Below, in pieces: positions 14,495 to 22,252 of a stretch of DNA of 27,805 nt (positions within the stretch are counted from its first letter, which is position 1; each line of letters begins with the position of its first letter). Origin of the DNA: Bacteroidota bacterium (GTDB taxonomy: Bacteria; Bacteroidota; Bacteroidia; Flavobacteriales_F; PHOS-HE28); contig JAEZAU010000182.1 of assembly GCA_023430325.1 (NCBI GenBank), positions 1 to 27,805 on the forward strand, given 5' to 3'. Position numbers and translations under genes: made by a program. Below the pieces are notes generated by a model that made no database searches, had not been told where the DNA came from, and saw only the letters and a program-made list of their open reading frames with translations.

Positions 14495-15289
14495 CTAGAT
14501 CCGCAATGTCCTGCGCCAATGCCGTATGATGAAGAAACCGAAGATCATTCCACCCAGGTGCGCGAAATGGGCCACATTATCACCCGGCGATTGGCTCAAA
14601 CCTGCGGTCAGTTCCAGAAGACCATACCCGATCACCAGGTATTTCGCTTTGATCGGGATCGGCGGAAAGAGCAGGAACAATTGCGTGTTCGGGAACAGCA
14701 TTCCAAAGGCAAGCAGAACTCCGAACACCGCACCCGATGCACCGATCATCGTTCCAATGTGGTCATAAAAGACCTGCCGTACCAGATCGGCCGGTGCTCC
14801 GGATGACATCGCCATTTCCTGCAACGATCGCCACGCGCCTTCCATGTCATAGGATGACTGTTCGGCGATCGCTTTGATCGCGGATGAGTGCACACCGTAG
14901 GCAGCCAGCTCCAACTGATCACGATGTACTTCGATCGCGTTGACACCCGTATGCAGCGCCACCGCACCAAAACCTGTGGCCAGATAATAGACCAGGAATC
15001 GCTGTGATCCAAAGGCACGTTCCACCGGTGCCCCGAACATGAACAGCGCGAACATGTTCAGGAAGATGTGCCCCAGATCGCCGTGCATGAACATGTGCGT
15101 CACCAACTGCCACGGCTTGAAGAGTGGCGAGCCCACGTAGTACATGCCCAGCATGGTGTCCAGCTGGTTGCGGCCCATGGCATCGGTACCGAAACTCATC
15201 TTCAACAGGAAAAAAAGCCCGTTGATGATCAGCAGGTTCTTTACCACCACGGGCAATCCACCGCCGAAAGGAGTAGTGTTGTACTGCAT
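14495..15289 (-). CDS. Rhomboid family intramembrane serine protease (second of two)
   Basis: The 264-residue protein contains the rhomboid motifs FMHGDLGHIFLNMFALFMFG (residues 67-86), Ser185 in MIGASGAVFG and His244 in AHFAHLGGMIFG. Between the third helix and the serine helix there is a hydrophilic insert of about 55 residues (roughly 120-178) that is absent from minimal rhomboids. I recall similar inserts in Bacteroidota homologues. The start codon directly follows the mutL stop codon (TAG then ATG), so it is translationally coupled to mutL. The reason for pairing two rhomboids with a mismatch repair gene is not known; the order is common in related bacteria. Confidence 0.9.
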   Translation of the reverse strand: MQYNTTPFGGGLPVVVKNLLIINGLFFLLKMSFGTDAMGRNQLDTMLGMYYVGSPLFKPWQLVTHMFMHGDLGHIFLNMFALFMFGAPVERAFGSQRFLVYYLATGFGAVALHTGVNAIEVHRDQLELAAYGVHSSAIKAIAEQSSYDMEGAWRSLQEMAMSSGAPADLVRQVFYDHIGTMIGASGAVFGVLLAFGMLFPNTQLFLLFPPIPIKAKYLVIGYGLLELTAGLSQSPGDNVAHFAHLGGMIFGFFIIRHWRRTLRI

Positions 15290-17167
15290 CTACCGTTCGA
15301 ATCGTTGCGCGAGCTCATCGAGCCCGAAGGTGATCAACGTGGGTTTACCTCCCGCCGTCAGGTAAGGCATTTCGCAGGCGAACAACCGATCGATCAGATC
15401 ATGCATCTCCGCAGTGGAAAGTGAACGTCCGCCCTTCATTGCCATGCTGCGGGCCAGGCTTCGCGCGAGCGTCTGATGCCGGTCGTTCTTGAATGCGCTT
15501 TTTTCATTCTTCACCTGCTCAAGCATTCCTTCCAGCAGTCTCGTGGGATCCTCATCGGCCGCTTCGGCGGGCATGCCGTTCACCTGGAAGCTTCTTCCAC
15601 CGAAAGGTTGCAGATCGAACCCCATCGTGCGAAGATCGGGCAGCAGTTCCTCCACCATGGAATGATCCCCGGCGTTCAACTCAACGATCCGCGGGAAGAG
15701 CTCCGTCTGGCTTGTGCCCGCACCGCTCTCCAGCATCTTCAGATTGCGTTCATAGAGCACCCGCTCATGGGCCCGATGCTGGTCCACCACCATCAGACCG
15801 CTCTTCAGCGGAGCAATGATGTAGATGCCATGCAACTGGAAGAGCAGTCTTTCGCCGGGTATCTCAGGTCTTTGCGACCTTGACCGATCGGGAGCAGCCG
15901 GGGCCCCTGCCGGGACCTTGCGTTCTTCCAGATCGAACAACTGTTGCCAGCCTTCGACATTCCGACGCGGCGGTTGAGAGAATGCACCGAGTTCATGTGG
16001 CCGCCATGGTGGGACCGAAGGAGCAGTAGTATTCATCGCCGATCCACCGGAAAAGGCGGATATGATCGCTGGCTCTGGCTCAAAATCCAGGCTTGGAACT
16101 ATGTTGAAGCGTCCCAGCGCGCGGCGGGCGGCCGCATGAACGATCGCATACACCATCCGGTCATCGCGGAACTTTATCTCGGTCTTGGTGGGATGGATGT
16201 TGATGTCGATCTGCGCGGGATCAAGATCGATGTTCAGGAACCAGGACGGATAATTCTCACGCGACACCAGCTCGTCGTACGCCTTTCGCAACGCATGTTC
16301 AAGATAACTGCTTCGAATGAACCGGCGATTGACGAAGATGTATTGTTCACCTCGCGATCGTTTGGCGAACTCCGGTTTTCCGATGAATCCCGTGACGGAG
16401 ATCAGCTCCGTGGTCTCTTCCACCGGCACAAGCCGTTCATCGTACTTGCGCCCGAAGAGGTGAACGATGCGTTGGCGCAGCCCCGCAGAAATGCGGGTCT
16501 CAGTTGCGAGGCCGGGCCTGCTTCCTTCTTCAGCCTTCAGCGATGAACCCTCAGCATTGCTCCCCGGCAGATTGAATTCCTCCTGATCATTGTTCATCAG
16601 CTTGAAGCCGATCTCCGGATGAGCAAGGGCCACACGCATGAACTCCTCCAGCACATGCTTCATTTCCACGCCATCGCTCTTGAGGAACTGGCGGCGTGCC
16701 GGCACATTGAAGAACAGGCTTTGCACGCAGATGGTGGTGCCGGCAGGCGTGGCGATGATCTCCTGGGCACGAAGTCGGCTTCCTTCTATCACCACCAATG
16801 TGCCCAGCTCTTGATCGTGCTCGCGCGTACGCATTTCCACATGTGCCACGGCGGCTATGCTCGCCAGCGCTTCACCCCGGAAACCTTTCGTGCGGATATG
16901 TGAAAGATCATCTGCGAGCTTGATCTTGCTGGTGGCATGGCGCTCAAAGCACATGCGCGCATCGTTCGGTCCCATGCCGCGGCCATCATCGGTCACCTGC
17001 ACCAGCGTGCGTCCTGCATCCTTGATCACAAGAAGGATCTTCGTCGCACCGCTGTCGATGCTGTTTTCCAGCAGTTCCTTCACCACGCTGGCGGGGCGCT
17101 GCACCACTTCGCCGGCAGCGATCTGGTTCGCAACATGGTCTGGCAGCAGCCGGATCAGATCAGCCAT
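15290..17167 (-). CDS. mutL: DNA mismatch repair protein MutL
   Basis: The 625-residue protein has the full MutL plan. The N-terminal GHKL ATPase carries ELLENSIDSGA, DDGRGM near 60-65, RHATSKI near 75-81 and GFRGEALASI near 94-103. A proline-rich linker (about 370-440) follows, then a C-terminal dimerisation domain. The endonuclease-type motif reads DQHRAHERVLYE, with Arg where the common DQHA motif has Ala. The Cys-Pro-His-Gly-Arg-Pro motif near the end is replaced by LTAGGKPTL. Nicking activity is therefore plausible but uncertain. It acts with MutS in mismatch repair. Its first 8 bases overlap the end of the small membrane-protein gene upstream, and its stop abuts the rhomboid start. Confidence 0.96.
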   Translation of the reverse strand: MADLIRLLPDHVANQIAAGEVVQRPASVVKELLENSIDSGATKILLVIKDAGRTLVQVTDDGRGMGPNDARMCFERHATSKIKLADDLSHIRTKGFRGEALASIAAVAHVEMRTREHDQELGTLVVIEGSRLRAQEIIATPAGTTICVQSLFFNVPARRQFLKSDGVEMKHVLEEFMRVALAHPEIGFKLMNNDQEEFNLPGSNAEGSSLKAEEGSRPGLATETRISAGLRQRIVHLFGRKYDERLVPVEETTELISVTGFIGKPEFAKRSRGEQYIFVNRRFIRSSYLEHALRKAYDELVSRENYPSWFLNIDLDPAQIDINIHPTKTEIKFRDDRMVYAIVHAAARRALGRFNIVPSLDFEPEPAIISAFSGGSAMNTTAPSVPPWRPHELGAFSQPPRRNVEGWQQLFDLEERKVPAGAPAAPDRSRSQRPEIPGERLLFQLHGIYIIAPLKSGLMVVDQHRAHERVLYERNLKMLESGAGTSQTELFPRIVELNAGDHSMVEELLPDLRTMGFDLQPFGGRSFQVNGMPAEAADEDPTRLLEGMLEQVKNEKSAFKNDRHQTLARSLARSMAMKGGRSLSTAEMHDLIDRLFACEMPYLTAGGKPTLITFGLDELAQRFER

Positions 17168-17480
17168 TCCAATTCTCCAGCGATCCGAAGCTCCGTACCA
17201 GATAATAGAGGATCACCATCACCACCGCCATGATGGATACAAGCCTGATCAACTGACTTCGATCGCTGCTTTGTGTCTGCCAGGAATGGCGCAACCGTTT
17301 GGCGAAAAGTTGGCGGTCCAGGTCAGTGTATTCCCTGTTTGAATGTTCCTTGCGCAGACGTTGAAGCCTCTCTTCACGTTCTTCCTTCACCGGATCATAA
17401 TATCGGGTGACAGGGTTGAACCCTCGCGGGCCATGATTCCTGAAGAGGCTGAACAAGGCTGGCAGTCTGGGGGCTTCCAT
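17160..17480 (-). CDS. Small single-TM protein upstream of mutL, unknown function
   Basis: With the ATG at 17480 the product has 106 residues. It consists of a positively charged N-terminal part with NHGPRGFNPVTRYYDPVKEE, a strongly charged and probably helical middle (EERLQRLRKEH), and one C-terminal membrane helix (LVSIMAVVMVILYYLV). I do not recognise a family, although small proteins of this look are common beside mutL in Bacteroidota. An exact TACCTTTG element lies 9 bases upstream and would drive the mutL cluster. Four extra codons above the ATG are open but would overlap the promoter. The 3' end overlaps mutL by 8 bases. Confidence 0.75.
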   Translation of the reverse strand: MEAPRLPALFSLFRNHGPRGFNPVTRYYDPVKEEREERLQRLRKEHSNREYTDLDRQLFAKRLRHSWQTQSSDRSQLIRLVSIMAVVMVILYYLVRSFGSLENWNG

Positions 17481-17489
17481 GGCGGTCTT

Positions 17490-17497
17490 CAAAGGTA
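17490..17497 (-). promoter_or_regulatory. TAnnTTTG -7 element before the mutL cluster
   Basis: TACCTTTG on the minus strand exactly matches the consensus and ends 9 bases before the start codon at 17480. It is the first such element upstream of the small TM gene, mutL and rhomboid genes. Confidence 0.5.
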
Positions 17498-17609
17498 CAC
17501 AGCGAGTGAAGAAACTTTTAAGGGAAGTCCTCGTTACTCATGCAGGTTCCTACGGTATACCTGTTAAAAAGTGCCGCATGCACAGCGTTCCAGCAGAAGG
17601 GCGCGCCGA

Positions 17610-17617
17610 TAGTTTCG
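17610..17617 (+). promoter_or_regulatory. -7-like element before the GH3/beta-lactamase gene
   Basis: TAGTTTCG matches TAnnTTTG except for one base and ends 8 bases before the ATG at 17626. Confidence 0.35.
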
Positions 17618-17625
17618 CCAGGGTC

Positions 17626-20600
17626 ATGAAGAAGCATTTGATCGCCGCGCTGCTGGGCACCACCCTGCTGTCCTTCAGCGGATCGCCCGGCGGTGAACGT
17701 ACCTCATCTCCACCGCGTGCGGTGCCACTTCCGGTCTTCCTGAAAGCGGAGACGCCATGGGCCGATTCGGTGTTCCATTCCCTGTCCCTCGATCAACGGA
17801 TAGGCCAGCTCATGATGGTGGCAGCATACAGCAACAGGGATGCGAAGCATGAACAACAGGTGGAAAAACTGATCCGCGAGCAGAACATCGGCGGCCTGAT
17901 ATTCTTCCAGGGCGGGCCCGTTCGCCAGGCGAAGCTCACCAACCGTTACCAATCGATCGCAACCACGCCGCTGCTTCTCGGAATGGACCTGGAGTGGGGG
18001 CTGGCCATGCGGCTCGATAGTACGATCCGCTTTCCACGGCAGATGACCCTGGGTGCAATACAGAACGATGCGCAGATAGAACAGATGGGAGAGGAGATCG
18101 CCCGGCAGATGAAGCGGCTCGGTGTGCATGTGAGCTTCAGCCCGGTGGTGGATGTGAACAACAATCCGGTGAATCCGGTGATCAACGATCGCAGTTTTGG
18201 TGAGGATCGGGAGAACGTGGCCCGCAAGGGGATAGCCTACATGCGTGGCCTGCAGAAAGGCGGTGTCATCGCTACGGCCAAGCATTTTCCGGGCCATGGC
18301 GATACGGACATGGATTCACATTACAGCCTGCCGGTGATCGCTCACAGCCGCCTGCGTCTCGATTCGATCGAGCTCTACCCTTTCCAGCGATTGGTGGAGG
18401 AAGGCTTGAGCGCAGTGATGGTGGCCCACCTCGAAGTGCCGGCGTTGGACAGTACCAAAGGTCTGCCAAGCACCTTCAGCAGGCCGATGGTGAGCGATCT
18501 GCTGGAAAAGGAGATCGGTTTCCGCGGTCTGGTGTTCACCGATGCGCTCAACATGAAAGGTGTGGCCAATGGCGCGAAGCCCGGTGAGATCGAACTGAAG
18601 GCGCTTCTTGCAGGCAACGATGTGATGCTCTTTCCGCAAGATCCCCTGGCTGCGATCGCACGTATAAAGATGGCGGTGGATTCAGGCGAGATCGATCAGG
18701 CCATGATAGACCACAAGTGCCTGAAGATCCTTCGTGCGAAAGAGTGGGCGGGCCTTGCCGATCGCCGACCCGTACAGTTGAAGTCGCTGTATGAGGACCT
18801 GAATACCATGAGCGGAAAATTGCTTCGGCGCCAATTGTATGCTGATGCGATCACTCTGCTGCAGGATGATGATGGCATCCTGCCTATAAGGGAGCTGCAT
18901 GATAGGCGCATCGCATCACTGGTCATCGGCGATACGTCCGGGAATTTCTTCCAACGGGCACTGGGACGATATACAGGAATAGCGGAGTTCCATTGTGCCA
19001 AGGACCTGCATAAGGACAGCGTGCAGTTGCTACTCAGGGAATTGGAGGAATTCGATCATGTCATCATATCGATCCACGGAACCAGCTGGCGGGTGAACAA
19101 GGATTTCGGGATCCCCGAGACCGCGTTGGATATCGTACGTCAGGTCAGCGCAAAAGGCAATTCCATACTCGCCCTGTTCGCGAACCCGTACCGTTTGAAC
19201 AAGGTCTACGGTTCGAAGGATCTTGCCGCAGTGGTGATAGCTTATGAAGAGACCGAGGACACCCAGGATCTTGTTGCGCAGGCGATCTTCGGTGCCATCG
19301 GTGTGTCAGGAAGGCTTCCTGTGACCGCCACCACCTATTACCGAACAGGCGTTGGCATGGACAGGTCCCCGATCGGGCGACTGACATACACATTTCCGGA
19401 AGCCTTGGGAATGCAGTCGCTGGACTTCCACCCGATCGATGCCATCATGGAGAAAGGGATGAAGGCACAGGCCTTCCCGGGAGCTGTGGTCCTCGCCGCA
19501 GTGGATGGACAGGTGATCTTCAACAAGGCCTACGGCCATTCCACTTATGAAAAGACCCGTCGCACACGCACGGACGATATCTATGACCTTGCCTCTGTGA
19601 CGAAGGTGGCGAGCACGACACTGGCTTTGATGAGGCTCGTTGATGAGGGGCAGATCGATCTCGACAAGCAACTGGGACATTACCTGCCTGAACTGGAAGA
19701 CCGCCATACTGCTCACGCCCGGATGCATCTCCGTGATATACTTACGCACCAGGCAGGGCTCAGATCGTTCGTGCCTTTCTATCAACGTTTGTTGAAGGAC
19801 GGGAAATTCAAGGTTGGTGCCGTCAGCGATTCCTCTACAGAAACTCATTCTGTACGCATTGCTGATGGACTGTACATGGCGAATACTTATCGCGACAGCA
19901 TGCTCACCTGGGTATTGCAGTCGCCTCTCGGCCAGAAAGGGGAATATGTATACAGCGATATGGGCTATTACCTGTTGCAGGAAGTGATCCAACGGAAGAC
20001 AGGAATGACCATGGACAGATATCTGAGCGAGACCTTCTACCAGCCCATGGGTGCGGCCAGCATGACATACAAGCCCTGGGAGAGATACAGTACCTTACGT
20101 ATCGCACCAACAGAATACGATGTGATCTTCCGCCAGCGGCAGGTATGGGGAGATGTGCATGACCCTGGAGCTGCGATGATGGGAGGGGTGGCCGGTCATG
20201 CCGGGTTGTTCAGTACGGCGAACGATCTGGCCATCCTGATGCAGATGTTGTTGAACAAAGGCGTTTATGGCGGCGAGCGTTATTTGAGCGAAGAAGTGAT
20301 CGCCGAGTTCATCAAATGCCAGTTCTGCAAACCCGATGGCAGTGGCAACAGACGCGGCCTGGGGTTCGATCGGCCGGTAAAAGGCAAAGGGGGGCCTACT
20401 TGCGAGTGTGTGAGTTATGCCAGTTTCGGACATACCGGCTTTACAGGTACCATGGTATGGGCCGATCCCGAATCGAACCTCATCTATGTATTCCTGAGCA
20501 ATAGGGTCTACCCCAACGCGAACAAGAACCTGCTTGCCGAGATGGGTATTCGGACCAAGGTGCAGGAAGTCCTTAATGATGCTGTGGCTGCCCGCATACG

Positions 20601-20637
20601 CCCCACGAGAATGGCAGTGACCATACCGCAGCGTTGA
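17626..20637 (+). CDS. Glycoside hydrolase family 3 protein fused to a serine beta-lactamase-like domain
   Basis: The 1003-residue product begins with a signal peptide (MKKHLIAALLGTTLLSFSGS). Residues about 45-370 form a GH3 domain of the NagZ type: KHFPGHGDTDMDSH at 219-232 supplies the His/Asp acid-base loop, and Asp306 in FTDALNMKG is the expected nucleophile. A GH3 C-terminal domain follows to about 590. Residues about 610-1003 are a penicillin-binding/beta-lactamase-fold serine hydrolase with SVTK (Ser657, Lys660), YSD at 776 and HTGFTG at 936 in place of SxxK, YxN and KTG. The combination suggests periplasmic peptidoglycan turnover, cutting GlcNAc linkages with one part and peptide or ester bonds with the other. 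Such fusions are known in Bacteroidota; substrates are inferred. The ATG at 17626 is chosen for its signal peptide and upstream promoter-like element. Confidence 0.9.
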   Translation: MKKHLIAALLGTTLLSFSGSPGGERTSSPPRAVPLPVFLKAETPWADSVFHSLSLDQRIGQLMMVAAYSNRDAKHEQQVEKLIREQNIGGLIFFQGGPVRQAKLTNRYQSIATTPLLLGMDLEWGLAMRLDSTIRFPRQMTLGAIQNDAQIEQMGEEIARQMKRLGVHVSFSPVVDVNNNPVNPVINDRSFGEDRENVARKGIAYMRGLQKGGVIATAKHFPGHGDTDMDSHYSLPVIAHSRLRLDSIELYPFQRLVEEGLSAVMVAHLEVPALDSTKGLPSTFSRPMVSDLLEKEIGFRGLVFTDALNMKGVANGAKPGEIELKALLAGNDVMLFPQDPLAAIARIKMAVDSGEIDQAMIDHKCLKILRAKEWAGLADRRPVQLKSLYEDLNTMSGKLLRRQLYADAITLLQDDDGILPIRELHDRRIASLVIGDTSGNFFQRALGRYTGIAEFHCAKDLHKDSVQLLLRELEEFDHVIISIHGTSWRVNKDFGIPETALDIVRQVSAKGNSILALFANPYRLNKVYGSKDLAAVVIAYEETEDTQDLVAQAIFGAIGVSGRLPVTATTYYRTGVGMDRSPIGRLTYTFPEALGMQSLDFHPIDAIMEKGMKAQAFPGAVVLAAVDGQVIFNKAYGHSTYEKTRRTRTDDIYDLASVTKVASTTLALMRLVDEGQIDLDKQLGHYLPELEDRHTAHARMHLRDILTHQAGLRSFVPFYQRLLKDGKFKVGAVSDSSTETHSVRIADGLYMANTYRDSMLTWVLQSPLGQKGEYVYSDMGYYLLQEVIQRKTGMTMDRYLSETFYQPMGAASMTYKPWERYSTLRIAPTEYDVIFRQRQVWGDVHDPGAAMMGGVAGHAGLFSTANDLAILMQMLLNKGVYGGERYLSEEVIAEFIKCQFCKPDGSGNRRGLGFDRPVKGKGGPTCECVSYASFGHTGFTGTMVWADPESNLIYVFLSNRVYPNANKNLLAEMGIRTKVQEVLNDAVAARIRPTRMAVTIPQR

Positions 20638-20642
20638 AGCAC

Positions 20643-20837
20643 CTAATTCCTCAGGCCACGATCGTTCAAGAAGGTACGGTAATCGATCGGCTTGGGAAGC
20701 TCACCCCCGGTGAATGTGGGCAGAACGAACTTCCTTCTGGGGGATGGCCGGGAAGGTTTTTCAGGACGTTCGGTGCGATCGGGACCCGGAGCATCGGGCG
20801 TGGGATCTTGCGAAGGTTGGGGGGGGCGGGTATTCAT
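20643..20837 (-). CDS. Small proline-rich hypothetical protein
   Basis: The 64-residue ORF is rich in Pro, Arg and Asp in its first half (PPQPSQDPTPDAPGPD). It ends in a more ordinary stretch, FTGGELPKPIDYRTF. I do not recognise it. Its stop lies 5 bases from that of the convergent GH3 gene. CACTTTTG, one base off the promoter consensus, lies 13 bases upstream of the chosen ATG. Longer starts at 20891 or 20954 are open but add cysteine-rich sequence of doubtful quality. The ORF could be a disordered secreted or ribosome-related fragment, or not a gene at all. Confidence 0.4.
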   Translation of the reverse strand: MNTRPPQPSQDPTPDAPGPDRTERPEKPSRPSPRRKFVLPTFTGGELPKPIDYRTFLNDRGLRN

Positions 20838-21025
20838 GACCGCCGGACAGCAAAAGTGGTTCCGCAGGCGTGCTGAGCACGAAAGCATCATATAATTGAG
20901 GAATGCATAAGGAGTACCTGTGGAATGGACTTCCCAGCCTTTTCCACACGGCAAATGTCCAAAGGCGATATACGTTGGAAAACCTATAGATCTCAGCAGG
21001 ATCTAGCAGAAGCCATGCCGCAAGA

Positions 21026-21733
21026 TCATTCCTGAGGCCTCACCTTCACCTCATCCATCATTCGTTGATATTCGATCGGATCCATTTCCATGGGATCGGA
21101 TGCGAAGAAGATCACCTGATAGGGCATCTTCGCTGAATGCTGGCCCACATCAGTATAACCGTAAGACCCCAGCTCCTCCATTATCCTTTCCACCGGCATA
21201 CGCTGCGCAAGCGGAGGACCAACAGGAGTTTCACGGTACTGCCAGTCCACTATGAAAAGAGGTCTTGGGAATCTGAGGCCGTCGCGCAAACGCTGCACAT
21301 AGCTTCGCCTATCCTGGATCTTCAGGTATGAATGCACGATCAACGCCACATCGGCCTCGCCTTGGGCCAGACCTGGATCACCCACTGGAACAGCACGGAT
21401 CTTCAATCGATCATCGCTGAGGCCGAGATCCTTTTTCCTGGCCTCCAATTTTGCGATGTTGGCCGGATCATTATCGATCGCGATCACGTTCGCTCCTTGT
21501 TCAATGAGCTTGAACGTGAAATAGCCATCACCGGCGAACAGATCGGCCACCGTCTTCCCTTTCAGAAAACCTTCCATCATGAAGAACAGTTCATGCGGCC
21601 GTTGCCAGTTGTCCCGATCGGTGGTCTCAATGACCTTTCGCTCCGGTGTATTCACGGTCCTGGTCCCTTCATCGCCATTGCAGGCGATCAAAAGGACCGA
21701 AAGGATCAGCAAGGAGTTCGTATGGCGTATCAT
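21026..21733 (-). CDS. Lipoprotein with class I SAM-methyltransferase fold
   Basis: From the ATG at 21733 the product has 235 residues. It starts with a hydrophobic signal ending in a lipobox, LLIAC with Cys18, so the protein should be exported and lipid-anchored. The mature part has the class I methyltransferase core: motif I VADLFAGDGYFTFKL (residues 62-76), the acidic strand end VIAIDND, ADVALIVHSYLKI and FIVDWQYRETPVG. SAM is not expected outside the cytoplasm, so the true role is unclear; the fold may have been reused. It is divergent from a MarR regulator, with 69 bases between the start codons. The frame stays open for 126 codons further upstream, but that part runs antisense through the MarR gene. 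Confidence 0.8.
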   Translation of the reverse strand: MIRHTNSLLILSVLLIACNGDEGTRTVNTPERKVIETTDRDNWQRPHELFFMMEGFLKGKTVADLFAGDGYFTFKLIEQGANVIAIDNDPANIAKLEARKKDLGLSDDRLKIRAVPVGDPGLAQGEADVALIVHSYLKIQDRRSYVQRLRDGLRFPRPLFIVDWQYRETPVGPPLAQRMPVERIMEELGSYGYTDVGQHSAKMPYQVIFFASDPMEMDPIEYQRMMDEVKVRPQE

Positions 21734-21771
21734 GATCTCTGGCAGGCGCGAAAATACCCAGCAGATCGGAG

Positions 21772-21789
21772 ACACTTCCGCAGCGGTGT
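21772..21789. promoter_or_regulatory. Candidate MarR operator between the divergent genes
   Basis: ACACTTCCGCAGCGGTGT contains CCGC (21778-21781) and GCGG (21783-21786) as a perfect inner inverted repeat, with ACA/TGT further out. It touches the MarR -7 element at 21789-21796. This would suit autorepression and joint control of the lipoprotein gene. Confidence 0.3.
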
Positions 21790-21796
21790 AGATTTG
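21789..21796 (+). promoter_or_regulatory. TAnnTTTG -7 element before the MarR gene
   Basis: TAGATTTG exactly matches the consensus and ends 6 bases before the ATG at 21803. On the opposite strand TATTTTCG (21749-21756), one base off, lies 15 bases before the lipoprotein start. Confidence 0.5.
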
Positions 21797-21802
21797 CCAT
21801 AC

Positions 21803-22252
21803 ATGCCAGGGATCGACCAGGAGCTCAGGAGCCGATTCGAGAACGAGCAGCAGAAGGCGATGCTCAACATCATGTTCACGGCGAACTGGTTCAGGAGCAT
21901 GCAGGTCTCTTGGTTCAAGCCCTTCGGCATCAGTCCCCAGCAATACAATATACTCCGTATCCTGAGAGGTGCGAAGGGGAGGATGAACATGCAGAACGTG
22001 AAGCAACGCATGGTGGATCGTGCACCGAACGCCACGCGTCTCACCGATAAACTGATCGCCAAAGGTCTCGTGGAACGGGAGCGTTGTGAGGAGGATCGCC
22101 GCGTGATCCATGTGCGGATAAGTGAAAAGGGATCGGACCTTCTCTCCCGCATCGATACGGAACTGAGGCCCCGGATCAGTGACGATCTGAAGGATCTTTC
22201 GGAAGAGGACGCACGGCAGTTGAACCGTATCCTCGATCAGTTGCGGGGCTGA
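21803..22252 (+). CDS. MarR-family transcriptional regulator
   Basis: The 149-residue protein has the MarR pattern of a long N-terminal dimerisation helix (residues 5-35), then FGISPQQYNILRIL. The winged helix-turn-helix includes APNATRLTDKLIAKGLVER and the wing ERCEEDRRVIHVRISEKG, and a C-terminal dimerisation helix ends at DQLRG. MarR proteins bind as dimers to palindromic operators and release on binding small ligands. The ligand is unknown. The start at 21803 is supported by an exact promoter element 6 bases upstream; 157 further in-frame codons lie antisense in the lipoprotein gene and are not MarR-like. The likely targets are its own gene and the divergent methyltransferase-like lipoprotein. 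The stop codon abuts that of the convergent dihydroorotase. Confidence 0.88.
   Translation: MPGIDQELRSRFENEQQKAMLNIMFTANWFRSMQVSWFKPFGISPQQYNILRILRGAKGRMNMQNVKQRMVDRAPNATRLTDKLIAKGLVERERCEEDRRVIHVRISEKGSDLLSRIDTELRPRISDDLKDLSEEDARQLNRILDQLRG

Noticed and set aside
21332..21802. 157-codon N-terminal extension of the MarR protein
   Set aside because: It runs antisense through the lipoprotein methyltransferase gene, and the MarR fold and an exact TAGATTTG element both point to 21803.
21734..22111. 126-codon extension of the methyltransferase-like protein
   Set aside because: It is antisense to the MarR gene, rich in His and Arg, and would bury a clear lipoprotein signal.
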